Shown piece by piece: positions 15,461 through 24,254 of a DNA stretch of 64,000 nucleotides. Below the pieces are notes generated by a model. It did no database searches, was not told the origin of the DNA, and was given only the letters and a program-made list of their open reading frames with translations. Position 1 is the first letter of the stretch, and each line of letters starts with the position of its first letter. This DNA is from Streptomyces sp. Edi2 (GTDB lineage Bacteria; Actinomycetota; Actinomycetes; Streptomycetales; Streptomycetaceae). Location: positions 4,923,501-4,987,500 of the forward strand of contig NZ_JBEJGX010000003.1 in NCBI RefSeq assembly GCF_040253635.1. Reading direction: 5' to 3'. The translations under genes were made by a program, and so were the position numbers.

Positions 15461-16545
15461 TGGGCACCCCCGGCGCGGGCGTGTTCGAGCAGGTCGTCGC
15501 GCATGTCGCGCAGCTGGTCGACGCTGGCCTCGGTGGGCGGGCGCCCGTAACGGTTGGCGAACGTCTGGTCGGCCTCGGCGTTGTCAACCAGTCCGGCCGA
15601 GCGTGCAGCGTCATACATCTCGCCGAGCGCGGCGGCGTGCTCCTGATCGGCTGCGGCCGGCGCGCTGCGGCGCTGGGGCTGGCTGGCTGCGGTCCGCTTC
15701 TGGGCGGCGACGGCGTCAAGGCGCGCGAGGTAGTCCGCGGGGGCGCCGGCCCCGACGGCGGCGGCGCGCACCGCGGCGAACGCCTCGGGGCTCGGGGCCG
15801 CGGTCGCCTCGGCGAGATAGTCGCGCGACGGGTTCGCGGTGGCCTGCTGGGGCTGCTGCTCCCACGGGCCGGCCTCGGCACGGTTGCTGCGGCGCGGCTG
15901 CTGCCCGCGCTGCTGGCGCCGGTCCTGCTGTCGCCGCTGTCGCTGCTGCTGCTCGGCGCGGTGCTCGGGCGTCGGCTCCGCGGTCGGGTGCTGGCGGTCG
16001 GCGTCATCGATGCTGCGGCCGTCCACGGGCAGCATGAATAGGGTGAACAACAGGTACTTGAGGGCGGCGGACTGAGCTTTGTTGGTGCTCTTGTCGGCGT
16101 AGTCGAACGCCTCGCCCGGCACGTCGGCGAGCAGGCAGTCACCTGCGGGCCCGTAGACGCGATATCGCATGGTGATCACGGTCCGCGTCATCTTCCCGTC
16201 GCGCTGCTGCTGGTGCTCGGCGATCGTCGGCAGGATGAAAACGCCGTGCGTACGGAGCGGGCCGGCCATCGCCGACATCACGTCGTCGATGCCGCGAAAG
16301 GCGTAGTTCTGCTGTTCGTTGCGCTGGTTCTTCCCGACGGGCATCGCGTCGCGCATCACGGCACTTACCGCAGCGAACACGCGGGGCGCGTCGGCGGGGG
16401 CGCCGTCCGGCGCGGGTATGTAGACCACTTCCGGCGTGCGGGACGGGCCTGCGGCGGGGCCGGTGACAGCCTCGACCAGGCGCGCGAACAGCTCCGGGGT
16501 GACGCGCGGATCGGTAAGGGCGGTGGGCAGGGTGGTGACGGTCAC
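15457..16545 (-). CDS. ERF-family single-strand annealing protein
   Basis: Promotes annealing of complementary single strands during phage recombination or genome circularisation. 362 residues from GTG 16545 (CAGGAGC upstream). The ERF core is at about 55-170: RVFAAVSAVMRDAMPVGKNQ, YAFRGIDDVMSAMAGPLR, HGVFILPTIAEH, TVITMRYRVYGPAGDCL, and the hallmark GEAFDYADKSTNKAQSAALK. The C-terminal half is a long Gln/Arg-rich linker and a small helical domain ending in DDLLEHARAGGAQ. It overlaps neighbours on both sides by four bases. Confidence 0.9.
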   Translation of the reverse strand: MTVTTLPTALTDPRVTPELFARLVEAVTGPAAGPSRTPEVVYIPAPDGAPADAPRVFAAVSAVMRDAMPVGKNQRNEQQNYAFRGIDDVMSAMAGPLRTHGVFILPTIAEHQQQRDGKMTRTVITMRYRVYGPAGDCLLADVPGEAFDYADKSTNKAQSAALKYLLFTLFMLPVDGRSIDDADRQHPTAEPTPEHRAEQQQRQRRQQDRRQQRGQQPRRSNRAEAGPWEQQPQQATANPSRDYLAEATAAPSPEAFAAVRAAAVGAGAPADYLARLDAVAAQKRTAASQPQRRSAPAAADQEHAAALGEMYDAARSAGLVDNAEADQTFANRYGRPPTEASVDQLRDMRDDLLEHARAGGAQ

Positions 16546-16922
16546 GGGTGCGGGCTCCTGTTCTGTGCGGTGCAGGGGCGGATGTGGCGGGCAAGGCGGG
16601 TGATCCGGCGGGCAAGGGTGATCGCGTCTTCGGGGCCGAGCAGGTCGTCGAGGCCGACGGCGCTTGGGCACTGGTCGACCAGGGCCTCGCGCGAGGCGTC
16701 GGCCTCGGCGGCGCGCATGGCGCGCTCGTACTCGGCCATGTCCTCGCTCACGACGGCGTGATCAAGGCGGACGACGCTCGCCGCGTGGCGGGCGAGCATC
16801 CGGCCGAGGTCGTCAGGGTCCTCGGCGTACGCGAGGGCGAGGTCATCGAGCAGCTGCTCGACGCGGGCAGCGATGGGCAAGCGGACGGCGAGGCCGTCGG
16901 CGGACAGCTGAGGGAGAAACAT
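16542..16922 (-). CDS. Acidic helical phage protein, 126 aa
   Basis: ATG 16922 with AGGAAGG upstream; MFLPQLSADGLAVRLPIA. Rich in Asp/Glu/Ala and predicted all helical (VEQLLDDLALAYAEDPDDLG). It precedes and overlaps the ERF gene. Function unknown. Confidence 0.5.
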   Translation of the reverse strand: MFLPQLSADGLAVRLPIAARVEQLLDDLALAYAEDPDDLGRMLARHAASVVRLDHAVVSEDMAEYERAMRAAEADASREALVDQCPSAVGLDDLLGPEDAITLARRITRLARHIRPCTAQNRSPHP

Positions 16923-16978
16923 CGGGCGCCTTCCTTGTGGTGGTGGCGTCGTGGGCGCTGCCGGGTGTCCTGCGTGGT

Positions 16979-17185
16979 TCAGGCGGCGGCGCGGTGCAGC
17001 AGTGCGCGCGCGACGCGGTCGGCGCGTATGGCCGCTTCGAGTTCGGCCAGTGAGGGGCCGTCGGGGACGTAGCAGGCGCGAGCTGCGGCCGGAGGAGTCA
17101 TGCGGTCCATGGCGGCGCATCCGCTCTGCCATGCGAGGGCGGCGGCACGCATGGCCTGTCGACGGGTCAGGCTCGGCGCCGTCAT
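16979..17185 (-). CDS. Small phage protein, 68 aa
   Basis: MTAPSLTRRQAMRAAALAWQ, overlapping the Cro-like gene by four bases, therefore translationally coupled to it. Helical with a basic N-terminus and a single Cys pair. No family recognised. Confidence 0.5.
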   Translation of the reverse strand: MTAPSLTRRQAMRAAALAWQSGCAAMDRMTPPAAARACYVPDGPSLAELEAAIRADRVARALLHRAAA

Positions 17186-17394
17186 GCGGCGCTCCGTGTC
17201 GGCTTGATCAACTGCCGGGCGGATACGCCGTAGTGGTGTTCAACTGCGGCGGCCAGTGCGGCAGATGGCGCGGTGTGTCCGTTCCACAGGCGCCATGCCG
17301 TGTTTCGTGCCACCTGCAAGCGTCTCGCCGTGTCTGAGGGGGAGCGGTCCCCTGCATCCTGGGCGGCTGCGATGAAGGTGGCGCGGTCGTACAC
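17182..17394 (-). CDS. Cro-like HTH protein, first gene of early operon
   Basis: 70 residues from GTG 17394 with GGAAGGACATTTACT upstream. DTARRLQVARNTAWRLWNGH is a helix-turn-helix of the XRE/Cro type. It is divergent from the repressor gene at 17668, with three TTCCA-type operators in the intervening region. By position it is the early switch protein, opposing the repressor. It heads the minus-strand operon that runs through to ssb and beyond. Confidence 0.6.
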   Translation of the reverse strand: MYDRATFIAAAQDAGDRSPSDTARRLQVARNTAWRLWNGHTAPSAALAAAVEHHYGVSARQLIKPTRSAA

Positions 17395-17405
17395 AGTAAA
17401 TGTCC

Positions 17406-17440
17406 TTCCAGGCGTGGATCGCTTTCTTCCAGGGCTGGAA
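17406..17440 (-). promoter_or_regulatory. Early operon operators (two copies)
   Basis: TTCCAGGCGTGGAT (17406-17419, imperfect) and TTCCAGGGCTGGAA (17427-17440, perfect 6-bp arms) lie just upstream of the Cro-like start. With the site at 17659 they define a TTCCA-N4-TGGAA consensus for the prophage repressor. Confidence 0.6.
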
Positions 17441-17655
17441 CGCTAGCACGGTGATCGAATCTGCGATCGAATTTTCAGCGGGGGCATGCGGGTTGAAATT
17501 CATACCGCGCGGCCGGTTTCTTATGCGTTGACATCGAGGTGACGGACGTTCAGAATCAGTCACAGATCGGCTAAGAGGAGGGGGAATCCGGCCATGGGGC
17601 GAACGTCGGCCACGCGTGGCCAGAACCTGGCGTGCCCGCAATTATCCGCGCGCGG

Positions 17656-17674
17656 TATGTTCCATCCATGGAAC
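17656..17674 (+). promoter_or_regulatory. Leaderless repressor promoter with +1 operator
   Basis: A TATGTT -10 box at 17656-17661 places the transcription start at or near the ATG at 17668, so the repressor mRNA is probably leaderless. The perfect palindrome GTTCCATCCATGGAAC (17659-17674) overlaps both, which implies tight autoregulation. Confidence 0.55.
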
Positions 17675-18096
17675 GAACAAACAGAACGCCCGAGCAGTTC
17701 GCCAAGTGGCTCCGAGACCAACTCACAAGCCGCGGGTACGACCTCGGCTCCCGCGGTGGCGGGCAAGGCAAGTTCGCCAAAGACTCAAAGATCAGCGGCG
17801 CAACCGTTAGCCGCATGCTGGGCGGCCACGGCGCTACAGACACACGCGTCCTCGCCCTACTCGCCGAGGCTCTACACCTGCCGCTTAGCGACGTACTCGT
17901 ACGCGCCGGCATCCTCGACGAGGACGAACTTAAGGCCGTACGCCAGCCAGAGCTAGGCGCCCGCCGCATCACACCCGAGCAGGCCGCGACCGAACTCGGC
18001 ATCGAAGACGACCAGGCGCGACGCGTCTTCATCTCGATGACCCAAACCCTGCAACGCCAGCCACCCCCCGGCAATGACGAGGGCCGCCTCGCATAG
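17668..18096 (+). CDS. Prophage repressor (XRE-type HTH)
   Basis: 142 residues. The ATG at 17668 sits inside an operator, giving MERTNRTPEQFAKWLRDQL. The HTH is FAKDSKISGATVSRML (about residues 36-51), followed by LALLAEALHLPLSDVLVRAG, as in Cro/C1 proteins. The C-terminal part (RRITPEQAATELGIEDDQ) may mediate oligomerisation. No protease (LexA-type) domain is present, so induction would not be by self-cleavage. Divergent from the Cro-like gene and first of a three-gene unit with the integrase, it is the likely lysogeny regulator. Confidence 0.7.
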   Translation: MERTNRTPEQFAKWLRDQLTSRGYDLGSRGGGQGKFAKDSKISGATVSRMLGGHGATDTRVLALLAEALHLPLSDVLVRAGILDEDELKAVRQPELGARRITPEQAATELGIEDDQARRVFISMTQTLQRQPPPGNDEGRLA

Positions 18097-18117
18097 AACC
18101 AACGCCACGGAGGCACA

Positions 18118-18486
18118 GTGATCAGCCGACTCCTGCCCGCACTCACCCTCGCTCTACTCGGCGCAGGAATCGTGATAGGCGCCTTCGGCCTGCTCGGCGG
18201 AAGCGACAGCCTGATGCGGCGAGGGATCTTCCTAACCCTCATCGGCATGCCGCCGCTCATCGCTCACACCGTGCACAACGCGCACCGCGTCACCGCCGAC
18301 CAGCTCGCCGAAGCAGACAACGCCGGCTACCGCCGTGCCCTCGACCATGTCGCCCGTGGCCTGCTTGACCAACACACCGCGCCGCCCCCTCGCGGCGGCG
18401 ACTACGCCACCCCCGAGCACACCGCGGACAACGTGATCCACATCTGTCCGCTCCCTCACAAAAGAGAGGAAAAGAAGGCATTGTGA
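18118..18486 (+). CDS. Membrane protein between repressor and integrase
   Basis: 122 residues from GTG 18118 (GGAGGCACA upstream). Two membrane helices: LLPALTLALLGAGIVIGAF and a second around GIFLTLIGMPPLIAHTV; then a cytoplasmic tail. Its stop overlaps the integrase start by four bases. Comparable small membrane proteins often sit in lysogeny modules and may give superinfection exclusion; that role is inferred only. Confidence 0.5.
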   Translation: MISRLLPALTLALLGAGIVIGAFGLLGGSDSLMRRGIFLTLIGMPPLIAHTVHNAHRVTADQLAEADNAGYRRALDHVARGLLDQHTAPPPRGGDYATPEHTADNVIHICPLPHKREEKKAL

Positions 18487-20156
18487 CGCTGACGGAGACA
18501 CCTGCAACGTTCCATGGCTCGCAGCGCAACTGTGAGCCATGGGTCGGTTACATCAGGGTCAGCACCTACTACGAAGACAAAATCAGCCCAGACATCCAGC
18601 GCGCCGCGATCAAGGCATGGGCCAAGCGCAACAACCGACACATCGTCGAGTGGATCGAAGACCTCGACATCTCCGGCCGCACCTTCAAACGCAAAGTCAT
18701 GGGCGCACTCAAGATCGTCGAGGAGAAGCGGGCACGAGGCATAGCCGTCTGGCGCTACTCCCGATTCGGCCGCTCCCGCCACGGAAACGCCCTCAACCTC
18801 GCAAGACTCGAAAACGTCGGCGGCCGACTGGAGTCCGCAACAGAAGCAGCCGACACCACCACCGCATTCGGCCGCCTGCAAATGGGCATGGCGTTCAAGT
18901 TCGCCGAGTTCGAAAGCGACCGCATCGGCGAGCAGTGGGCAGAGACACGCGAACACCGCCGCGCACACGGCCTACCGTCCACCGGGGGACAACGATGGGG
19001 GTACATCTGGCATCGCCGCCGCCTCGACGAGAAGGGAGCCATCCATCCCGAGGCGTACCAGCCAGACGAGGAGCTGGGCTTACTCGCACTCGACCTGTAC
19101 GAGCGGGCCGCCGACGGCCAACCCATGGGGTCGCTCACCAAATGGCTTGGCCGCAAGGGCTACGTAGGCACCCGCGGCACCCCATGGCAACAGACCGGAC
19201 TCACCCGCTACATGGACTCCGGATTTCCCGCGGGATGGCTGCGCTACCACCCCGCCGACTGCGACTGTCCCCCAGCAGACCCAGACGGCAGCACTCACCG
19301 CGCCGCCCTGTGCAAAAAGAGAATCTTCATTCCGGGCGCGCAAGAACTCATCGTGAAAGAAGACGTATGGGAGGAGTACCAGCGCAGACGAAAGCTCGCC
19401 AGGGACAAGCCCTCGAACAACCGCGCCCCCTCCTACCCAACATCGGGACTGGTCGTGTGCGCACGCTGCGGCGGCGCGACGGCAGCCGGCGGAGGTGCCA
19501 CCTACGGCGCCGGAAAGGTGCTCATCCGCAAGAACGGGTACGTCTTCCGATGCTCGGCCCGGAAGGACAACGCCACATGTGACGGCGTATACATCCTTCG
19601 CACGGTCGTCGAAGAAGCCGTACGCAAGCGCCTACGAGAGTGGGACGCGGAGATCGAGGTCGAGGCCGCCAAACTCGCCGCCGAGGCCGCGAACGACCCG
19701 GAGAACAAGCAGGAGGCACCCACCACAGCAGCCGGACGGATCGAAGCAGCCCGCAAGCGACACCGGGACAAGCTCAAAGAGATACAGGCCGAACTCGACA
19801 AACAAACGAGCCTGGTCTCGCGCGGCATCATCCCCGAAGACAGCTACATCCGGGAGCGCGACCGTCTCACGGAGGAACAGACCGGAGTCACTGCCGAGCT
19901 TGCTGAACTCGACGCAGCCACAGCCGACCCCGACCCGATCAAGGCCGACTATCTGCCGGTCATCCGCGGACTGGTCGACCGCTGGGAGATCACCCCGGTA
20001 GACACCCGCCGCGCCATGCTGCGCACGCTGCTGCGTGGAGTGTGGGCGTACCCGAAGATGACCGGACCGGACGGCGAGGAAACCGCGCCGTACGCGGTAC
20101 CGGTGGCCGTGTGGGAAGAAGCCCCGGCCCCAATCGGACGGCGCGCTGCGGCATAA
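18483..20156 (+). CDS. int: Large serine integrase
   Basis: Site-specific recombinase for prophage integration. 557 residues from GTG 18483. The catalytic domain has VGYIRVSTYYEDKISPDIQ with nucleophile Ser27, then RYSRFGRSR and QMGMAFKFAEFESDRIGEQ. The recombinase domain has GYIWHRRR and QTGLTRYMDSGFPAG. A zinc ribbon (CARCGGATAAGG...CSARKDNATC) and a coiled coil (HRDKLKEIQAELDKQTSL) complete the large-serine-recombinase order. Length is normal. It is last in the lysogeny transcript and next to the prophage end, where the att site should be. Confidence 0.9.
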   Translation: MTLTETPATFHGSQRNCEPWVGYIRVSTYYEDKISPDIQRAAIKAWAKRNNRHIVEWIEDLDISGRTFKRKVMGALKIVEEKRARGIAVWRYSRFGRSRHGNALNLARLENVGGRLESATEAADTTTAFGRLQMGMAFKFAEFESDRIGEQWAETREHRRAHGLPSTGGQRWGYIWHRRRLDEKGAIHPEAYQPDEELGLLALDLYERAADGQPMGSLTKWLGRKGYVGTRGTPWQQTGLTRYMDSGFPAGWLRYHPADCDCPPADPDGSTHRAALCKKRIFIPGAQELIVKEDVWEEYQRRRKLARDKPSNNRAPSYPTSGLVVCARCGGATAAGGGATYGAGKVLIRKNGYVFRCSARKDNATCDGVYILRTVVEEAVRKRLREWDAEIEVEAAKLAAEAANDPENKQEAPTTAAGRIEAARKRHRDKLKEIQAELDKQTSLVSRGIIPEDSYIRERDRLTEEQTGVTAELAELDAATADPDPIKADYLPVIRGLVDRWEITPVDTRRAMLRTLLRGVWAYPKMTGPDGEETAPYAVPVAVWEEAPAPIGRRAAA

Positions 20157-20374
20157 CCGCAGGTCAGTGCGCGAGCGTCCTTCCCTCTCCTACTTGAGCA
20201 GGTTGGCCAGGCTTTCGTTGCTCACAACTTCTTCCAATCCCAGGGCGTCCGATGTGTCCCCAGGTCATAGCTCATCAGCCCGCGCCTGGCCCTGACAAGG
20301 CCTGTGGACAAATATTGGTGTAGACCTGTCGATTTGGGCGCTGTTCCAAGGGTGTTGTGAGGCGGCCGTGCAGG
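20157..20374. other. Prophage right junction with truncated host gene tail
   Basis: No complete gene. On the minus strand, 20264-20190 encodes 24 codons ending SDALGLEEVVSN ESLANLLK then TAG. This reads like the C-terminal end of a real protein but has no start, since a TGA lies just upstream. The simplest reading is that the phage inserted near the 3-prime end of a chromosomal gene and this is its leftover tail, so the right att site should be near 20260. The rest of that gene would then lie beyond the left prophage end, outside the window. Confidence 0.4.
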
Positions 20375-22723
20375 TCAGACCGTTACCGGTGCCGGTTCAC
20401 CGCGGACCGGGCAGAACCGCCCGGTCGCCTCGTCGAGCACGTAGGTCTGGGCCTCGCCGACATGGAAATACATGCCGTGCAACGTGAGCGTGCCCTCGGC
20501 CACCCGGCGGGCCACACAGGCGTGCTCCCTGAGGTGGTCGAGTTGCTGCATGACGTTGACGAGCGCCAGCCGCTCGTGGTCGTCGCTCACCGGCCGTCCG
20601 CTCAGCGAGACTTCGCCCCGCCCCTGCCGTCCGATGCGTTCCATACGGGCCAGGCTCGGCCGGCCGTGGCGCAGCCAGCGGGTGAGCGAGGTCGGCTCGG
20701 CCTCTTCCGGCGCGGCGGCGCCCAGCAGCGCCCCCATGGCACCGCACCCCGAATGGCCGCACACCGTGATCGAGCCGACCCGCAGCACCTCCACGGCGTA
20801 CTCGATCGCCGCCCCCACGGAGTCGCAGGAAGCATCCGAGCCGGGCGGCGGCATCAGGTTGCCGACGTTGCGCACGGTGAACAGATCACCCGGCCCACTT
20901 GATGTGATCATGCTCGTGACCAGCCGGGAGTCCGCACAGGTCAGAAATAGCTGACGGGGCCGCTGGCCCTCGCGCGCCAGCCGGGCCAGCTCCTCGCGCA
21001 CGAGCGGAGCCGTATGGCGCTGGAACGCGCTGACCCCGCCCAGCAGTTGGCTGCCGCTGCTCTCCGGGGCCGCTGCCGGGTCCGCGGCGGGCCGGGTGCA
21101 GTGATGGTTGCGCCACGGCGTCCACGGACGGCAGGAGTGCGCACTGGCCGGCTCGGCGATCGGCCGGCCCGAGCGGCCCCCGAGGGTCACCCAGCCGCCG
21201 TGCGCCCGATGGGCGCCGGACCAGGACTGCAGCGCCTCGTAGGCGGCGTGATCCATGAACGAGCCGCCCAGCTCGACGACGACATCGGTGTGCGCGGGCA
21301 CCTGCCCCAGCGCCCGGGTCAGCCGTGGCACCGCCAGAAACGTCAACTGCCCGCTGACGCGTACCCGGTAGCCGTCGGCCTCCGCCGTCACGGTGATACG
21401 GGTGTGCGTCAGCCGGCGCAGTGCCAGGAAAAGCGCGACCGCGATGCCCGTCACTACTCCCTGGAGCACGCCGAGGAGCACGACGCCGCCCAGCGTGGCG
21501 GCGTACACCGGGAATTCGCGGTGGCGCTGGACGTGCCGGATGTGCGCAAAGCTCACCATCCGCACGCCGACGACCATCACCAGCGCGGCGAGCGCGGCCA
21601 ACGGGATCATCTCCAGTACCGCGGCCAGCAGGCCCGCGCACACCAGCACCCATACGCCGTGCAGCACGGTGGCGCGACGGGTGGCCGCACCGGCCCGCAC
21701 ATTGGCCGAGCCGCGCATCGCGCCTCCGGAGACCGGCAGTCCGCCCAGCAGCCCGGAGACGGTATTGGCCACGCCCTGCCCGGCCAGCTCGCGGTTGAGC
21801 CGCGTCGGCCCGGTGGGAGCGCCCGGCCGCTCGGCGGCCAGCCGGTCCACGGCCACCGCCGACAGCAGCGACTCCATACTGGCGACGAGGGTGACGGTCA
21901 GTACCGCGGCGGCCAGGGCCGGAAGCGACGCGTCCGGCAGCGCGGGCAGCTCGGGCAGCCGCCAGGACGGCAGTTCCACGCGCGATACCGCCGCTCCCGT
22001 GCTGACGGCCGTCGCGGCGAGCACGGCGGCCAGCGGGGCGGGGAGCACGCGCGCCCACCGCCCGGCGCGGCCCGGCAGCCGGCCCCAGCCGATGAGGACG
22101 GCGACGGTGACGGCGCCGATCAGCAGCGCGGTGGCGTGCGGATGCGCCACCTGGCCGGGCAGCGCGGTCGCGTTGTCGAGCGCCGAGCCGTCGGGGCGGC
22201 CGCCGAGCACCACATGGAGCTGCCCGAGGGCGATGGTGACCCCGATGCCGGCCAGCATGCCGTGCACGATCGCCGGGCTGACGGCCAGCGTCGCCCGCGC
22301 CACGCGCAGTGCGCCCAGGGCGAGTTGGGTGAGCCCGGCCAGGACCGTGATGGCGCAGGTGGCGCGCCAGCCGTAGCGGTGGACCAGGTCGGCGGTGACC
22401 ACCAGGAGGCCGGTTGCCGCGCCGCTCACCTGGAGCGGGGCGCCGCCCAGCAGGCCGGCGACGATGCCGCCGACGACCGCGGCGACCAGTCCGGCCTGGA
22501 GCGGGGCGCCGGTGGCCAGGGCGATGCCCAGTGACAGCGGGACGGCGAGGAGGAAGACGACGGCCGAGGCGGAGAGGTCCCCCAGGAAAGCGGCTCGGCG
22601 GGCCTTCTTGGTGCGAGGTCCGGGCCCGCGGGGCGCAGGACGCTCGGGAGGGGCACCGGAAGGGATCTCGGTGGGGTGCGAGGTGCGCGGCGGCTGCGGC
22701 GGTGACTTCTCGATCTGCGGCAT
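20375..22723 (-). CDS. SulP anion transporter fused to beta-carbonic anhydrase
   Basis: Membrane transporter, probably for bicarbonate or sulfate, joined to an enzyme interconverting CO2 and bicarbonate. 782 residues; ATG 22723 is preceded by GGAGGAGACGGGA. The SulP domain has about 11 membrane segments (ASAVVFLLAVPLSLGIALAT; LNRELAGQGVANTVSGLLGG; GSANVRAGA), followed by a short STAS domain (VVVELGGSFMDHAAYEAL). The carbonic anhydrase half has CADSRLVTS and CGHSGCGAMG, giving the Cys-Asp-Arg and His-Cys zinc and dyad residues of beta-CAs. Such fusions are known in actinobacteria and suggest channelling of bicarbonate at the membrane. Confidence 0.9.
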   Translation of the reverse strand: MPQIEKSPPQPPRTSHPTEIPSGAPPERPAPRGPGPRTKKARRAAFLGDLSASAVVFLLAVPLSLGIALATGAPLQAGLVAAVVGGIVAGLLGGAPLQVSGAATGLLVVTADLVHRYGWRATCAITVLAGLTQLALGALRVARATLAVSPAIVHGMLAGIGVTIALGQLHVVLGGRPDGSALDNATALPGQVAHPHATALLIGAVTVAVLIGWGRLPGRAGRWARVLPAPLAAVLAATAVSTGAAVSRVELPSWRLPELPALPDASLPALAAAVLTVTLVASMESLLSAVAVDRLAAERPGAPTGPTRLNRELAGQGVANTVSGLLGGLPVSGGAMRGSANVRAGAATRRATVLHGVWVLVCAGLLAAVLEMIPLAALAALVMVVGVRMVSFAHIRHVQRHREFPVYAATLGGVVLLGVLQGVVTGIAVALFLALRRLTHTRITVTAEADGYRVRVSGQLTFLAVPRLTRALGQVPAHTDVVVELGGSFMDHAAYEALQSWSGAHRAHGGWVTLGGRSGRPIAEPASAHSCRPWTPWRNHHCTRPAADPAAAPESSGSQLLGGVSAFQRHTAPLVREELARLAREGQRPRQLFLTCADSRLVTSMITSSGPGDLFTVRNVGNLMPPPGSDASCDSVGAAIEYAVEVLRVGSITVCGHSGCGAMGALLGAAAPEEAEPTSLTRWLRHGRPSLARMERIGRQGRGEVSLSGRPVSDDHERLALVNVMQQLDHLREHACVARRVAEGTLTLHGMYFHVGEAQTYVLDEATGRFCPVRGEPAPVTV

Positions 22724-23166
22724 TCCCGTCTCCTCCGGGGCGACGCGGTCGCGCGGGGCGCGATCGTGGGGCGGCGGTGTACTGCGGCGGGACGTGAGCC
22801 GGCCGGCGGTCATCGCTGTGGGGCGATGGTCCGGCGACTCCCAAGCATCGGTAAATGAACCGTAATGACAGGTAAAGGAAAGGGGAATCTTTTACCGGCA
22901 TTTGCCGTCATCCTCCCCCCTATCGGATGAATCCGGCGGTTTTTGGCTTGCCCTTTCTTCCCTGCTCCTTCTTTGCGTATGAACCATGAAGGTGGTGGTG
23001 CGCGGTTATTTCGGTGCGTCACTCGGAAGGTGAGCGTCGATGCCCGGAGCGGGAAAAGCGTCGTCCGAAAGGGCGCCCTGCGGTCCCGGCCTCCTCCATG
23101 GCGGCGCCCTCCGTGCCGGCGGACAACCGGCCTGGCCGGCCGCGCCCGCCGGCGCCCGCGTGCAGG
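22724..23166. other. Intergenic region, SulP promoter side
   Basis: 443 bases without a convincing gene. The stretch near 22860-22990 is AT richer and should contain the promoter for the SulP-CA gene on the minus strand; the part near 23080-23160 is GC rich with palindromic CCGGCCTGGCCGG and probably ends the convergent-side transcript. No clear operator seen. Confidence 0.4.
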
Positions 23167-24153
23167 TCAGGCGGGCTGTGGGGCAGCCGTTCCCTCGAAG
23201 AGCACGAAGGACGGGTCGACCTGGGCCGCGAGGTCGACGCCGGTCTTCGCATTGCCCCAGCTCTCCGCGTTCTTGAGGTGGAAGTGCACCATCTGGCGTG
23301 TGTAGCGCTCCCAGTCACGGCGCCCGTAAGCGGCGTCGGCCGTGCGGTGCAGCGTCTGCAGGGCGTGGCGGTTGCCCTCTTCCAGGCGCCTGAAGGGGGC
23401 CGGACGGCCCTTCTCCATGGCCCGCACCCAGTCGGAGTGGCCGACGGTCACCAACAGGTCGTCGCCCACCTCGTCGCGCAGGAACGCCAGGTCCTCGGGG
23501 CCCTGCACCTTGTTGCCCACGACCTTCAGGGGCACGCCGAAGTCACGTGCGTACTCCTTGTACTGGCGGTAGACGGCGATGCCCTTACGGGTCGGCTCGG
23601 CGACCAGGAAGGTCATGTCGAAGCGGGTGAACATCCCGGAAGCGAAGGAGTCGGAGCCGGCCGTCATGTCGACGACGACATACTCCTCGCGGCCGTCCAC
23701 GAGGTGGTTCAGGCACAGCTCCACCGCGCCGACCTTGGAGTGGTAGCAGGCCACGCCCAGGTCGGACTCGGTGAACGGCCCGGTCGCCATCAGCCGTACG
23801 GCGGAGTCGTCGAGCTTCACCGTCCTGGCGCAGGCCTGGTAGACGGGATTGTCCTCGCCGACCCGCAGCAGCCGTGACCCCTCGCCGGGCGGGGTGGTCT
23901 TGATCATTGATTCGGCGGACGGGATCCGCGGGTTGCTGCCGCGCAAGTAGTCCTTGATCAGCGGGAGGTGGGCGCCCATCGCGGGAAGCGCCGCGTCCTC
24001 CGTCTCGTCGAGGCCGAGGGCGGCGCCCAGGTGTTGGTTGATGTCCGCATCCACGGCGATCACGGGGAGCCGGGCCGCGGCGAGATGCCGGATGAACAGG
24101 GAGGACAGGGTGGTTTTGCCGCTGCCGCCCTTGCCTACGAAAGCGATCTTCAT
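23167..24153 (-). CDS. MinD/CooC-like P-loop ATPase
   Basis: 328 residues starting MKIAFVGKGGSGKTTLSSLF, a deviant Walker A (KGGSGKT) of the ParA/MinD/CooC superfamily. Further motifs are VIAVDADINQHLG (Walker A-prime, Asp) and VVVDMTAGSDSF (Walker B). The sequence then diverges into a domain ending in HFHLKNAESWGNAK. ATP-dependent switch protein; the cargo is unknown. CooC relatives insert metal cofactors, MinD relatives position complexes. The gene is divergent from 24255 and near a Tad pilus operon that has its own CpaE/TadZ-type ATPase. Confidence 0.75.
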   Translation of the reverse strand: MKIAFVGKGGSGKTTLSSLFIRHLAAARLPVIAVDADINQHLGAALGLDETEDAALPAMGAHLPLIKDYLRGSNPRIPSAESMIKTTPPGEGSRLLRVGEDNPVYQACARTVKLDDSAVRLMATGPFTESDLGVACYHSKVGAVELCLNHLVDGREEYVVVDMTAGSDSFASGMFTRFDMTFLVAEPTRKGIAVYRQYKEYARDFGVPLKVVGNKVQGPEDLAFLRDEVGDDLLVTVGHSDWVRAMEKGRPAPFRRLEEGNRHALQTLHRTADAAYGRRDWERYTRQMVHFHLKNAESWGNAKTGVDLAAQVDPSFVLFEGTAAPQPA

Positions 24154-24254
24154 GTTCACCAAGGGTAAGCGAAATATCGCTCTGAGTGAGAGCTCCGCGT
24201 GAGGAAGACCACTCCTTCGAGGGGTCGGGCTCCGTGGTGCGTAGGGTCGTACCC

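Larger units (their letters stand above)
1..20264. mobile_element. Prophage, right part (left end outside window)
   Basis: Tailed-phage genes run continuously from the window edge to the serine integrase that ends at 20156. The minus strand holds minor capsid, portal, TerL and TerS, then an early/replication operon beginning at a Cro-like gene near 17394. The plus strand holds repressor, membrane protein and integrase. Chromosomal genes begin at 20375. The exact right junction is inferred to lie between 20157 and about 20264; the left att site and the tail genes are not visible. Order and strand layout fit an actinobacterial siphovirus-type prophage. Its activity cannot be judged from this part. 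Confidence 0.85.
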
